Shown piece by piece: positions 33,122 to 42,818 of a stretch of DNA of 43,335 nucleotides. Every line of letters starts with the position of its first letter. Position 1 is the first letter of the stretch. The position numbers and the translations under genes were made by a program. The notes under the pieces are model-generated. The model was not told the DNA's origin. It searched no databases and saw only the letters and a program-made list of their open reading frames with translations. Where the stretch lies: the NCBI GenBank assembly GCA_002279705.1, contig NCCO01000022.1, forward strand, positions 1 to 43,335, written 5' to 3'. This DNA comes from Allobosea sp. 12-68-7. GTDB taxonomy: Bacteria > Pseudomonadota > Alphaproteobacteria > Rhizobiales > Beijerinckiaceae.

Positions 33122-33517
33122 ATGGACGACAAGACCCGCTACGCCGAGGGCATGACCACACGCCGCGCCGTGCTCGGCGGTGCTTATGTCGACAAGGCCA
33201 GTTCCGGCCTGACCGACTTCAACGGCGAATGGCAGGAGTTCATTACCCGCACCGCCTGGAACGACATCTGGAACCGGCCGGGCCTGCCCCGGCGCGAGCG
33301 CTCGATCATCGTGCTGGCGATCGCCGCCTCGCTCGGCGCCTGGGGCGAGTTCAGCATCCATGTCCGCGGCGCACTCAACAATGGCCTGAGCCGCGACGAC
33401 ATCAAGGAGGTGCTGATGCAGACGGCGATCTATGCCGGCGTGCCGGTCGCCAATCACGCCTTCAAGGAGGCCGCGAGCGTCTTTGCGGAAGTCGACGCAG
33501 AGGCCGCGAAGGGGTGA
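33122..33517 (+). CDS. pcaC: 4-carboxymuconolactone decarboxylase
   Basis: The 131-residue all-helical protein of the CMD family (PF02627) contains GLPRRERSIIVLAIAASLGAWGEFSIHVRGALNNGLSRDDIKEVLMQTAIYAGVPVANHAF, read in short pieces. The conserved Glu and His of the W-x-E-F-x-x-H motif are in WGEFSIH, which act in the decarboxylation of 4-carboxymuconolactone to 3-oxoadipate enol-lactone. It is the last gene of the operon, 75 bases after the premature pcaD stop and 36 bases after the apparent ancestral one. A GGAG ribosome binding site precedes the ATG. A palindromic repeat follows it. Confidence 0.93.
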   Translation: MDDKTRYAEGMTTRRAVLGGAYVDKASSGLTDFNGEWQEFITRTAWNDIWNRPGLPRRERSIIVLAIAASLGAWGEFSIHVRGALNNGLSRDDIKEVLMQTAIYAGVPVANHAFKEAASVFAEVDAEAAKG

Positions 33518-33541
33518 GTGGTAGAGGCCGTGGAGCCTCGT

Positions 33542-33623
33542 CGTCATTGCGAGCATAGCGAAGCAATCCAGGGGGACCTCGAGCGCTGCCGCTCTAGATT
33601 GCTTCGCTGCGCTCGCAACGACG
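33542..33623. repeat. Palindromic repeat (CGTCATTGCGAGC type)
   Basis: The left side has CGTCATTGCGAGC (33542-33554) and AGCGAAGCAATC (33557-33568). The right side has GATTGCTTCGCT (33597-33608) and GCGCTCGCAACGACG (33609-33623). The whole unit is an 82-base imperfect palindrome of a type very widespread in Hyphomicrobiales genomes. It lies between convergent genes pcaC and the flavin reductase and may end both transcripts. Confidence 0.85.
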
Positions 33624-33666
33624 GGAAACAGACCCCGAAGCCCGCGCGGCACCGCCTCCTTCGGCG

Positions 33667-34185
33667 CTAAACCGCCTGAAAGCTCCGCTGCCGATAGATC
33701 AGGCTGCTGCCGGGTACCGCCGCCGCGCCGCCGAGACCCACCACCTCCCCGATCAGGATGCGGTGCGTCGCGATGTCGTGGATCGCGGTGAGCCGGCAGT
33801 CGAAGGCCGCCACCGCATCCGACAGGACCGGAGCGCCGGTGACGAGCGGCTTCCAGTCGTGGGTGGCGAAGCGCGCCTCCCCCTCGATCCCGCGTCGGCT
33901 GGCGAAGATCTCGGCCAGGTCGAGCGCATCACCCGGCAGGGTGTTGATGCAGAACAGGCCGGCCGCCTCGATCACGGCCAGCGTCCGGCTCGGCCTGGCG
34001 ATGCAGACCAGCACCGTCGGCGGCGAATCCGAGACGGAGGCGACCGCCGTGGCGGTCAGGCCGGCACGGCCCTCAGGCCCGCGGGTGGTGACGACATGGA
34101 CGGCGCTGGCGACGCGCGCCATCGCATCACGGAAGGACGCGGCCTCGGGGAGGGCCCGGGGCAAGGGGTGGAGGGCTTCGGTCAT
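33667..34185 (-). CDS. Flavin reductase (FMN-binding split-barrel) family protein
   Basis: The 172-residue protein shows the flavin reductase-like domain (PF01613): FRDAMARVASAVHVVTTRGPEGRAGLTATAVASVSDSPPTVLVCI and FCINTLPGDALDLAEIFA (each part of the known FMN-binding surface). The late DCRLTAIHDIATHRILIGEVV is typical of the group. Such proteins supply reduced FMN/FAD to two-component monooxygenases. No oxygenase partner is in the window. It is convergent with pcaC, and a degenerate copy of the GntR palindrome (34302-34315) lies upstream of its start. Confidence 0.87.
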   Translation of the reverse strand: MTEALHPLPRALPEAASFRDAMARVASAVHVVTTRGPEGRAGLTATAVASVSDSPPTVLVCIARPSRTLAVIEAAGLFCINTLPGDALDLAEIFASRRGIEGEARFATHDWKPLVTGAPVLSDAVAAFDCRLTAIHDIATHRILIGEVVGLGGAAAVPGSSLIYRQRSFQAV

Positions 34186-34301
34186 CGGAATCCGGCGGGC
34201 CCTTCACGGGCGGAAAGCCCGACATGTAGAGCCTCGCGGCCGGAAATGCCAGTTTGGCTGGCCCGCGGCGCGCGCGCGCAGGCGTGGCGGGGGCCGGTCT
34301 C

Positions 34302-34315
34302 CGACATATATCAAG
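34302..34315. promoter_or_regulatory. Degenerate second copy of the GntR-type palindrome
   Basis: CGACATATATCAAG matches the perfect palindrome at 35087-35100 (CTTGATATATCAAG) at 11 of 14 positions, with its right half intact. It lies 117 bases before the flavin reductase start and 28 bases beyond the GntR stop. It may be a weaker operator for the flavin reductase gene. Confidence 0.4.
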
Positions 34316-34342
34316 AGGCTCGGCCGGCCCTTCGGCGTCGGC

Positions 34343-35041
34343 TCAGTCGCGGTCGATCGTCGCGAGCAGCCCACTGCGCAGATGCGCCATCAGCGCGTCG
34401 CTCGCCGCCATCGCCGCCGCCGGGTCGGCCGTCGCCAGGGCCTGCGCGAAGGCGACATGGTGGCCTGCCGCCGGCAGCAGATCGTCGCGCCGCTCGAAAT
34501 GGTACCAGGCCCGCCGGATCAGGGCCTGCAGCGGTTCCACGGCGCGCGTCGCATAGGGGCTGCGGGCCGCGGCAGCAACCTCCGCGTCGAGTTCCTTGTC
34601 GAGCCGCATATAGGCGTTGGCGTCGCCCTCGAGTGCGGCCGCGCGCATCGCCCTCGCCTTCTCGACGATGCCGATCCGCTCGCGCGGGCTGGCGCGCCGC
34701 GCCGCATCCCCGGCGATCAGGCGCTCCAGCACCTCGCGCGCGTCGAGCGCGGCCATGATGTCGATGGCGTTGATGCCGGCCACGACCACGCCCTTGCGCG
34801 GCAGCACCTCGACCAGCCCCTGCTGCGCCAGGCGGATCAGGGCCTCGCGCACCGGTGTGCGCCCGACGCCGACCATGTCGATCAGCTGCGCCTCGGTGAG
34901 CACCGCCCCCGGCCGCAGCGACAGGGTCACGATCGCTTCCTCCAGCCGCCGATAGGCGATCTCGGTCAGGCTGAGGGCCGGCTGAGGCGCGGCCCCGTGA
35001 TCGTCATAGGCATCGGCTTCCACGACGGACCTCAGGCTCAT
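34343..35041 (-). CDS. GntR family transcriptional regulator, FadR subfamily (FCD ligand domain)
   Basis: The 232-residue protein has an N-terminal winged helix-turn-helix (LTEIAYRRLEEAIVTLSLRPGAVLTEAQLIDMVGVGRTPVREALIRL, read in pieces) with the GntR hallmark GVGRTPVREAL. A C-terminal all-helical FCD domain follows (LDAREVLERLIAGDAARRA, later RLDKELDAEV, HHVAFAQAL), including the D and H residues that usually hold a metal. It is divergent from the cupin-DadA genes; the perfect palindrome CTTGATATATCAAG lies 46-59 bases before its own start. It is therefore the likely repressor of the hydroxyproline-type genes and of itself. Confidence 0.92.
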   Translation of the reverse strand: MSLRSVVEADAYDDHGAAPQPALSLTEIAYRRLEEAIVTLSLRPGAVLTEAQLIDMVGVGRTPVREALIRLAQQGLVEVLPRKGVVVAGINAIDIMAALDAREVLERLIAGDAARRASPRERIGIVEKARAMRAAALEGDANAYMRLDKELDAEVAAAARSPYATRAVEPLQALIRRAWYHFERRDDLLPAAGHHVAFAQALATADPAAAMAASDALMAHLRSGLLATIDRD

Positions 35042-35069
35042 CCGGCCTCTCCCAGCGCAGCCATCCGGA

Positions 35070-35100
35070 TTGACGCATCGCGAGCCCTTGATATATCAAG
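35070..35100 (+). promoter_or_regulatory. Promoter of the cupin-oxidase unit with overlapping palindromic operator
   Basis: TTGACG (35070-35075), a 16-base spacer and TATATC (35092-35097) form a good sigma-70 type promoter reading toward the cupin gene. The perfect 14-bp palindrome CTTGATATATCAAG (35087-35100) covers its -10 element. Short AT-centred palindromes of this kind are typical GntR/FadR-family operators. The divergent GntR gene next door makes direct repression the natural reading. The leader to the cupin ATG would be about 130 bases. Confidence 0.6.
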
Positions 35101-35231
35101 AAGGTCGTCGCGCATCGGTGCCACCCTCGCAATCTGCAGGCGAAACGGGCCCTCGCGCAAGTCGCATTCTGCCGAAGGGCGCCCTGCGGGCGAGCCGGCG
35201 CGCAAAGCCCCTCGACCTGCGCTGCGGACCG

Positions 35232-35624
35232 ATGCAGAACGGAAACGTCAAGGGCGTGGCCGCGCCCGTCGAGGTCCCGGCCGCAGCGGAGAGTGGGATG
35301 GCCTTCACCTGCACGATTCCCGCCTCCCCGACGGTCCAGCAGGACGACGATACCCTCCGCATCACCCGCTGGGATTTCGAGCCCGGCGCCGTCACCGGCT
35401 GGCACAGCCATGGCTGGCCCTATTTCGTCGTGATGCTGGTCGCCGGCACGCTGCGCATCGATGACGGCACGAAGACGACGGACGTCCCCCTCGCCCAGGG
35501 CCAGGCCTATATGCGCCCGGCCGGCGTCGAGCATGACGTCATGAACGCCTCCGCGCACCCGATCGCCTTCGTCGAGATCGAGGTGAAGCGGCCGGGCGCG
35601 CTCGCGGAGCTGTCGCTGCCATGA
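35232..35624 (+). CDS. Cupin domain protein (BauB-like)
   Basis: The 130-residue protein is a single cupin. Motif 1 is GAVTGWHSHGWPYFVVMLVAG, with the metal-binding H-x-H pair; motif 2 is QAYMRPAGVEHDVMNASAHP, with the second His. The N-terminal FTCTIPASPTVQQDDDTLRITRWDFEPG (in part) resembles BauB of beta-alanine degradation clusters, whose activity is not known. The ATG at 35232 is one possible start and an ATG at 35298 the other; upstream frame contains the operator, so longer forms are excluded. It leads the unit controlled by the GntR operator and is 10 bases before the oxidase gene. Confidence 0.8.
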   Translation: MQNGNVKGVAAPVEVPAAAESGMAFTCTIPASPTVQQDDDTLRITRWDFEPGAVTGWHSHGWPYFVVMLVAGTLRIDDGTKTTDVPLAQGQAYMRPAGVEHDVMNASAHPIAFVEIEVKRPGALAELSLP

Positions 35625-35634
35625 AGGTCCGGCC

Positions 35635-36867
35635 ATGAAGATCGCCATCGTCGGGGCCGGCATCGTCGGCTGCGCCATCGCCCACGCCCTGCTCGACGAG
35701 GGCCACGAGGTCCTGATCCTCGACAAGGAGGGGCCGGGTTTCGGCCCATCTCGCGGCAATGCCGGCTGGATGGCCCATACCGACATCCTGCCGATCGCCA
35801 GCCCCAAGATCCTCGGGCAGGTGCCGAAATTCCTGCTCGACCCGCTGGGGCCGCTGGCGATCCGCCCCGCCTATTTCCCCAAGCTCCTGCCCTGGCTGCT
35901 GCGTTTCGTGCTGGCGGCGCGGCCGCAGGCCTATGAGAAGTCGATCCAGGGCATCGGCGCGCTGCAGCAGCGCGCTTTGCCCGCCTGGCTGGCCCGCGCC
36001 AAGCAGGCCGGCCTCGAGAGCCATATCCACCACAAGGGCGGGCTCTACGCCTTCACCGACCGGGGCGCCTTCGAGGCGGCCACGGGATTGGCCAGGCGTC
36101 AGGCGGAGTTCGGCATCCGGGTCGAGATGGTCGGCCCCGAGGAACTGCGCCAGTTCGAGCCGGCGCTGAAGGACGCCTTCGTCGGCGCCGCCTTCCACCC
36201 CGACACCGCCCATATCAGCGACCCGCTGCAGCTGACGCTGGCGCTGTTCGAGACGGCCCTGGCGCGCGGCGCCACCTTCGAGAAGGCCGAGATCAACAAC
36301 ATCTCGACGGGCGAACGCCCGGCCCTGATCGGCGCAGACGGCTTCCAGCGCGTCGTCGACCGCGCGGTCGTCGCCGCCGGCGCCTGGTCGAAGCCGCTGG
36401 CCGTAGCGCTCGGCGACAAGGTCCCGCTCGACACCGAGCGCGGCTACAATGTCAGCTTCCCGGGCGTGACCGGGCTGACCACGCGCCCGATCGGCTTCGA
36501 GGGCCACGGCTTCGTGATGACGCCGCTGCAGAGCGGGCTGCGGATCGGCGGCGCGGTCGAGTTCGGCGGGCTGGAGGCGGCCCCCAACCATGCCCGCACG
36601 AAGATCCTCTACGACAAGGCGAGCCGCTTCGTGGAGGGGCTGCCGGCCTTCGAGACCGGCACCCTCTGGATGGGCTTCAGGCCCTCCATGCCCGACTCGC
36701 TGCCGGTGATCGGCGCGGCCAGCCGCAACCCGCATGTCGTCTATGCCTTCGGCCACGGCCATTACGGCATGACCCAGGCCACCGTCACGGCCGACTGCGT
36801 CGCCGCGCTGGTCGCAGGCCGCCCGACGCCGCTCGACCTCGCCCCCTTCAGCCCACGGCGATTTTGA
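35635..36867 (+). CDS. DadA-type FAD-dependent D-amino acid / D-hydroxyproline dehydrogenase
   Basis: The 410-residue flavoprotein begins MKIAIVGAGIVGCAIAHALL, a classical GxGxxG dinucleotide-binding motif, followed by EVLILDKEGPGFGPSRGNAGW. The end has LWMGFRPSMPDSLPVIGAA and FGHGHYGMTQA, the DAO-family C-terminal FAD motif of DadA-like enzymes. In clusters with a 4-hydroxyproline 2-epimerase this enzyme usually oxidises cis-4-hydroxy-D-proline to the corresponding pyrroline. The neighbouring epimerase gene makes that the best guess. Other D-amino acids are possible. It lies 10 bases after the cupin gene and shares its promoter. Confidence 0.87.
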   Translation: MKIAIVGAGIVGCAIAHALLDEGHEVLILDKEGPGFGPSRGNAGWMAHTDILPIASPKILGQVPKFLLDPLGPLAIRPAYFPKLLPWLLRFVLAARPQAYEKSIQGIGALQQRALPAWLARAKQAGLESHIHHKGGLYAFTDRGAFEAATGLARRQAEFGIRVEMVGPEELRQFEPALKDAFVGAAFHPDTAHISDPLQLTLALFETALARGATFEKAEINNISTGERPALIGADGFQRVVDRAVVAAGAWSKPLAVALGDKVPLDTERGYNVSFPGVTGLTTRPIGFEGHGFVMTPLQSGLRIGGAVEFGGLEAAPNHARTKILYDKASRFVEGLPAFETGTLWMGFRPSMPDSLPVIGAASRNPHVVYAFGHGHYGMTQATVTADCVAALVAGRPTPLDLAPFSPRRF

Positions 36868-36881
36868 TGCGGGCCATGTTC

Positions 36882-37008
36882 CCCTCAGCCCACATCCTGA
36901 GGAGCCGCGGATCGGCGTCTCGCAGGATGGTCCCGTGTGTGGGGACAGCACCCTCTGGAGCATTCTTCGAGACGCGCCTTTGGCGCTCCTCAGGATCAGG
37001 GCTCAGCA
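36882..37008. repeat. Palindromic repeat (CCTGAGGAGC / GCGTCTCG type)
   Basis: CCTGAGGAGC (36896-36905) pairs with GCTCCTCAGG (36985-36994). GCGTCTCGCAGGATG (36915-36929) pairs imperfectly with CATTCTTCGAGACGC (36961-36975). The unit fills most of the 200-base gap between the oxidase and the epimerase genes. A fragment ATTGCTTCGCTTGAATC just after it (37024-37040) recalls the 33542-33623 family. The unit probably separates or attenuates transcription between the two genes. Confidence 0.75.
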
Positions 37009-37067
37009 GGGCCAACCCCCTGCATTGCTTCGCTTGAATCAACCCGTCAACCGACCGAGACAAGCCG

Positions 37068-38078
37068 ATGAGAACTCACACCTTTTTCTGCGTCGACGGC
37101 CACACCTGCGGCAACCCGGTGCGCATGGTCGCGGGCGGCGCCCCGCCGCTCAAGGGCGCCACCATGGTCGAGAAGCGGGCGCATTTCCTGGCCGAGTATG
37201 ACTGGATCCGTACCGGGCTGATGTTCGAGCCGCGCGGCCACGACGTCATGTCGGGCTCGATCCTCTACCCGCCGACTCGCGACGACGCCGACATCGCCAT
37301 CCTCTTCATCGAGACCTCGGGCTGCCTGCCGATGTGCGGCCACGGCACCATCGGCACGGTGACGATGGCGCTGGAGCGCGGCCTCGTCACCCCGCGCGAA
37401 GAGGGCGTGCTGAAGATCGACACGCCCGCCGGCCTGGTGACGGCGCGCTACACCCGCAACGGCGATTATGTCGACACTGTCCGTATCACCAACATCGCCT
37501 CCTATCTCCATGCGACGGGCCTGACCGCGGAGATCGAGGAACTCGGCGAGGTCACGGTCGACGTCGCCTATGGCGGCAATTTCTATGCGATCGTCGATCC
37601 GCAGGACGCCTTCCGCGACATTGCCGACATCAACCCCTCCGACATCCAGCGCTGGAGCCCGAAGCTGCGCGCCGCGCTAAACGACAAGTACCAGTTCATC
37701 CACCCCGAGAACCCGGCGATCAACGGGCTCTCGCACATCCTCTGGACCGGCGCGCCGACCAAGCCCGAGGCCCATGCCCGCAACGCCGTGTTCTACGGCG
37801 ATAAGGCGATCGACCGCTCGCCCTGCGGCACCGGCACCTCCTCGCGCATGGCGCAATGGGCGGCGCAGGGGAAGCTCCAGGTCGGCGACGATTTCGTCCA
37901 TGAGAGCATCATCGGCACGATGTTCCGCGGCCGCGTCGAGGCGACCGCGCAGGTCGGCCCCTTCGAGGGCATCATCCCCTCGATCGAGGGCTGGGCCCGG
38001 ATGACCGGCTACAACACGATCTTCATCGATGACCGCGACCCGCTCGCCCACGGCTTCCTGGTGACCGATCGGCCCTGA
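37068..38078 (+). CDS. 4-hydroxyproline 2-epimerase (proline racemase family)
   Basis: The 336-residue protein of the proline racemase superfamily keeps both catalytic cysteines: C90 in CLPMCGHGTIG and C253 in DRSPCGTGTSS. Two Cys mean racemase/epimerase chemistry; trans-3-hydroxy-L-proline dehydratases have Thr in the second place... or lack one Cys. FEPRGHDVMSGSILYPP is the conserved N-lobe segment. It would invert C2 of trans-4-hydroxy-L-proline to give cis-4-hydroxy-D-proline for the neighbouring DadA-type enzyme. Proline racemase activity cannot be fully excluded. It starts at the ATG at 37068, 200 bases after the oxidase with a repeat between. Confidence 0.88.
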   Translation: MRTHTFFCVDGHTCGNPVRMVAGGAPPLKGATMVEKRAHFLAEYDWIRTGLMFEPRGHDVMSGSILYPPTRDDADIAILFIETSGCLPMCGHGTIGTVTMALERGLVTPREEGVLKIDTPAGLVTARYTRNGDYVDTVRITNIASYLHATGLTAEIEELGEVTVDVAYGGNFYAIVDPQDAFRDIADINPSDIQRWSPKLRAALNDKYQFIHPENPAINGLSHILWTGAPTKPEAHARNAVFYGDKAIDRSPCGTGTSSRMAQWAAQGKLQVGDDFVHESIIGTMFRGRVEATAQVGPFEGIIPSIEGWARMTGYNTIFIDDRDPLAHGFLVTDRP

Positions 38079-38224
38079 ACGCCGGACGGCCCCAACCCAG
38101 CAGCAGGCCCGTCGGCGGCGAAGGCCGCCAAGACCCTGCCCCGAGCACAATCATCTTGCGTGAAATCCCTGCGTTGCCGCACAGCTTGCTGCCCAATTGC
38201 GAGGCATTCGGCCGCAGATTGCTT

Positions 38225-38253
38225 TTGACAGTTTTATGGCCGGGCGCGATTGT
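38225..38253 (+). promoter_or_regulatory. Candidate promoter of the liv operon
   Basis: A consensus TTGACA (38225-38230) is followed by a 17-base spacer and GATTGT (38248-38253). The -35 is perfect, while the -10 matches at three of six positions. It lies about 110 bases before the livH ATG, in the 282-base gap after the epimerase gene. No operator is recognised. Confidence 0.45.
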
Positions 38254-38360
38254 CCAAAGCGCAAGGCGTTGGTAGCTCTGCATGGTGATCGCATCCCGCA
38301 TGCGCCGGTGTCATGCCGGCCGACAAGAACGGGAGCGGATTCGAGGGGTCTGCGTCGACG

Positions 38361-39278
38361 ATGGAAGTGTTCCTGCAGCAGCTCATCAACGGGCTGACCC
38401 TGGGGTCGATCTACGGCCTCATCGCCATCGGCTACACGATGGTCTTCGGCATCATCGGCATGGTGAACTTCGCCCATGGCGACATCTTCATGCTCTCGGC
38501 CTTCATCGCGCTGATCTTCTTCATGCTGATCGCCTCCTGGTTCGGGGCGGGGCTGATCGTGGTCGCGCTGATCGTCGTGCTCGTGCTGGCGATGTTCTTC
38601 ACTTCGCTGTGGAACTGGGCGATCGAGCGCGTCGCCTACCGGCCCCTGCGCGGCTCCTTCCGCCTCGCCCCGCTGATCTCGGCGATCGGCATGTCGATCT
38701 TCCTGATGAACTTCGTCCAGGTCGTGCAGGGCCCGCGCAACAAGTCGACGCCGCCCATGCTCAACAAATCGATCACGCTGATCGAGAGCGCGACCTATTC
38801 GGTGCAGATCTCCTACAAGCAGATCGTCATCATCGTGACGACCGCGGTGCTCCTGGCCGCCTTCTGGTACATCGTGCAGAAGACGCCGCTCGGCCGCGCC
38901 CAGCGCGCCTGCGAGCAGGACCGCAAGATGGCCGCCCTGCTCGGCATCGACGTCGACCGCACGATCTCGATCACCTTCATCATGGGCGCCGCGCTCGCGG
39001 CGGTGGCCGGCGTGATGTATCTCGTCCTCTACGGCGTGGTCAGCTTCCATGACGGCTTCGTCCCGGGGGTGAAGGCTTTCACAGCGGCCGTGCTCGGCGG
39101 CATCGGCTCGCTGCCGGGCGCCGTCATCGGCGGCCTCCTGATCGGGCTGATCGAGGTGATGTGGTCGGCCTATTTCACCATCGACTACAAGGACGTCGCC
39201 GCCTTCTGCATCCTGGCGATCGTGCTGGTCTTCATGCCCTCGGGCCTGCTCGGCCGTCCCGAAGTCGAGAAGGTCTAA
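38361..39278 (+). CDS. livH: Branched-chain amino acid ABC transporter permease LivH
   Basis: The 305-residue inner-membrane permease has about eight helices. [30 protein letters not shown], read in parts, is the LivH N-terminal signature. The EAA-like coupling loop is around [40 protein letters not shown] is near the end. It forms the translocation path with LivM. I chose the ATG at 38361, where the family begins, preceded by GAGGGG; the frame is open from 38313. It is the first gene of the liv operon, five bases before livM. Confidence 0.94.
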   Translation: MEVFLQQLINGLTLGSIYGLIAIGYTMVFGIIGMVNFAHGDIFMLSAFIALIFFMLIASWFGAGLIVVALIVVLVLAMFFTSLWNWAIERVAYRPLRGSFRLAPLISAIGMSIFLMNFVQVVQGPRNKSTPPMLNKSITLIESATYSVQISYKQIVIIVTTAVLLAAFWYIVQKTPLGRAQRACEQDRKMAALLGIDVDRTISITFIMGAALAAVAGVMYLVLYGVVSFHDGFVPGVKAFTAAVLGGIGSLPGAVIGGLLIGLIEVMWSAYFTIDYKDVAAFCILAIVLVFMPSGLLGRPEVEKV

Positions 39279-39283
39279 AAGCC

Positions 39284-40677
<1,394 letters not shown>

Positions 40678-40678
<1 letters not shown>

Positions 40679-41531
40679 TGACGACCGCCGCTCCCGCCCA
40701 CGGCCGCCCGCTGCTCCAGGTCGAGCACGTCACCATGCGCTTCGGCGGCCTCACCGCCGTCAACGACCTCTCCTTCGAGGCGCGCAAGGGCGACATCACC
40801 GCCCTGATCGGCCCCAACGGCGCCGGCAAGACCACGGTCTTCAACTGCATCACCGGCTTCTACAAGCCGACCGAAGGCATGATGACGCTGACGCAGGACT
40901 CCGGCGCCAGCTTCCTGCTCGAGCGCATGCCGGACTTCCAGATCAGCTGGAAGGCCAAGGTCGCCCGCACCTTCCAGAACATCCGCCTCTTCGGTGGCAT
41001 GACCGTGCTGGAGAATCTGCTGGTCGCGCAGCACAATCCGCTGATGATCGCGTCGGGCTACACGTTTCTTGGGGTGCTCGGCGTCGGCGGCTACAAGGCC
41101 CGCGAGAACGAGGCGATCGAGAAGGCCAAGTTCTGGCTCGAGAAGATCAACCTGATCGACCGCGCCGACGACCCCGCCGCCGACCTGCCCTATGGCGACC
41201 AGCGCCGCCTCGAGATCGCGCGCGCCATGTGCACCGACCCCGTCCTGCTCTGTCTCGACGAGCCGGCCGCCGGCCTCAACCCGCGCGAAAGCCATGACCT
41301 CAACACGCTGCTGCTCTCGATCCGCCGGGACATCGGCACCGCGCTGCTGCTCATTGAGCACGACATGTCGGTGGTGATGGAGATTTCGGACCATGTCGTG
41401 GTGCTCGACTACGGCACCAAGATCGCCGACGGCACCCCGGCGGAGGTCCAGGCCGATCCCAAGGTGATCGCGGCCTATCTCGGCGTCGACGATGACGAGG
41501 TCGAGGCCGCCGAAGCGGAGGTCGGAATCGC

Positions 41532-41535
<4 letters not shown>
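40678..41535 (+). CDS. livG: Branched-chain amino acid ABC transporter ATP-binding protein LivG
   Basis: The 285-residue cytoplasmic ATPase contains Walker A GPNGAGKT (45-52), the Q-loop region TFQNIRLFGGMTVLENL, the LivG variant of the signature (YGDQRRLEIARA), Walker B LLCLDEPAAGLNP, and the H-loop LIEHD. The C-terminus has an acidic tail (DDDEVEAAEAE). It overlaps livM by one base and livF by four (GTGA at 41532-41535), so the set is translated in tight coupling. Confidence 0.95.
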
Positions 41536-42311
<776 letters not shown>

Positions 42312-42312
42312 C

Positions 42313-42687
42313 ATGCAGGGCATCCTCTACGAAGAGCCGACGGTCTGGCTGTTCCTGCTGGTCACGGTGGTGATGGGCGGCTGGCTCGCCTGGATGACGG
42401 GCCGGGCCATGGCGCTGACCTGGAAGCCGACCGTCCAGCTCGTGCTCTACATCCTGGTGCTGGGGATGGTGGTGCGGTTCATCCATTTCGCCCTGTTCGA
42501 GGCGACGCTTCTGACGCTGCATTTCTACATCGTCGACACGATCATCCTCATGGGTTTCGGGTTCGCCGGCTGGCGCTACAACCGCGCCGGTCAGATGACG
42601 CGGCAGTATCGCTGGCTCTTCGAGCGGACCGGCCCGTTCACCTGGAAACCGCGCGCCGGCGCCGAAATTCCGCAGAAACGCGCCTGA
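42313..42687 (+). CDS. DUF6867 membrane protein of the liv operon
   Basis: The 124-residue protein has three predicted membrane helices (about 12-32, 42-62, 72-90) and a polar C-terminal tail with WRYNRAGQMTRQYRWLFERTGPFTWKPR. It matches the small alphaproteobacterial family DUF6867, which is regularly encoded next to livF and the substrate-binding protein gene. Function unknown; an accessory role in the transporter is an inference from position. It starts one base after the livF stop. Confidence 0.8.
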   Translation: MQGILYEEPTVWLFLLVTVVMGGWLAWMTGRAMALTWKPTVQLVLYILVLGMVVRFIHFALFEATLLTLHFYIVDTIILMGFGFAGWRYNRAGQMTRQYRWLFERTGPFTWKPRAGAEIPQKRA

Positions 42688-42818
42688 AAAGGGCATCGAG
42701 CTTGACGCGTGACAGATGGTGGAAAACACGCAAGACTGCGTTCCACGGTAGCACCACGCGCCGAGACGGGCGGACAATCCAGCCCGTTCATCGTGACAAT
42801 ACAGGGGAGTCGCATCTC

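Noticed and set aside
33542..33623. Possible CRISPR-like or attachment site
   Set aside because: It is a single palindromic unit with no spacer-repeat array and no integrase gene, typical of REP elements.
42702..42730. TTGACG with a possible promoter before the substrate-binding protein gene
   Set aside because: At 17 bases spacing the -10 position (AACACG) is too poor to support a call.
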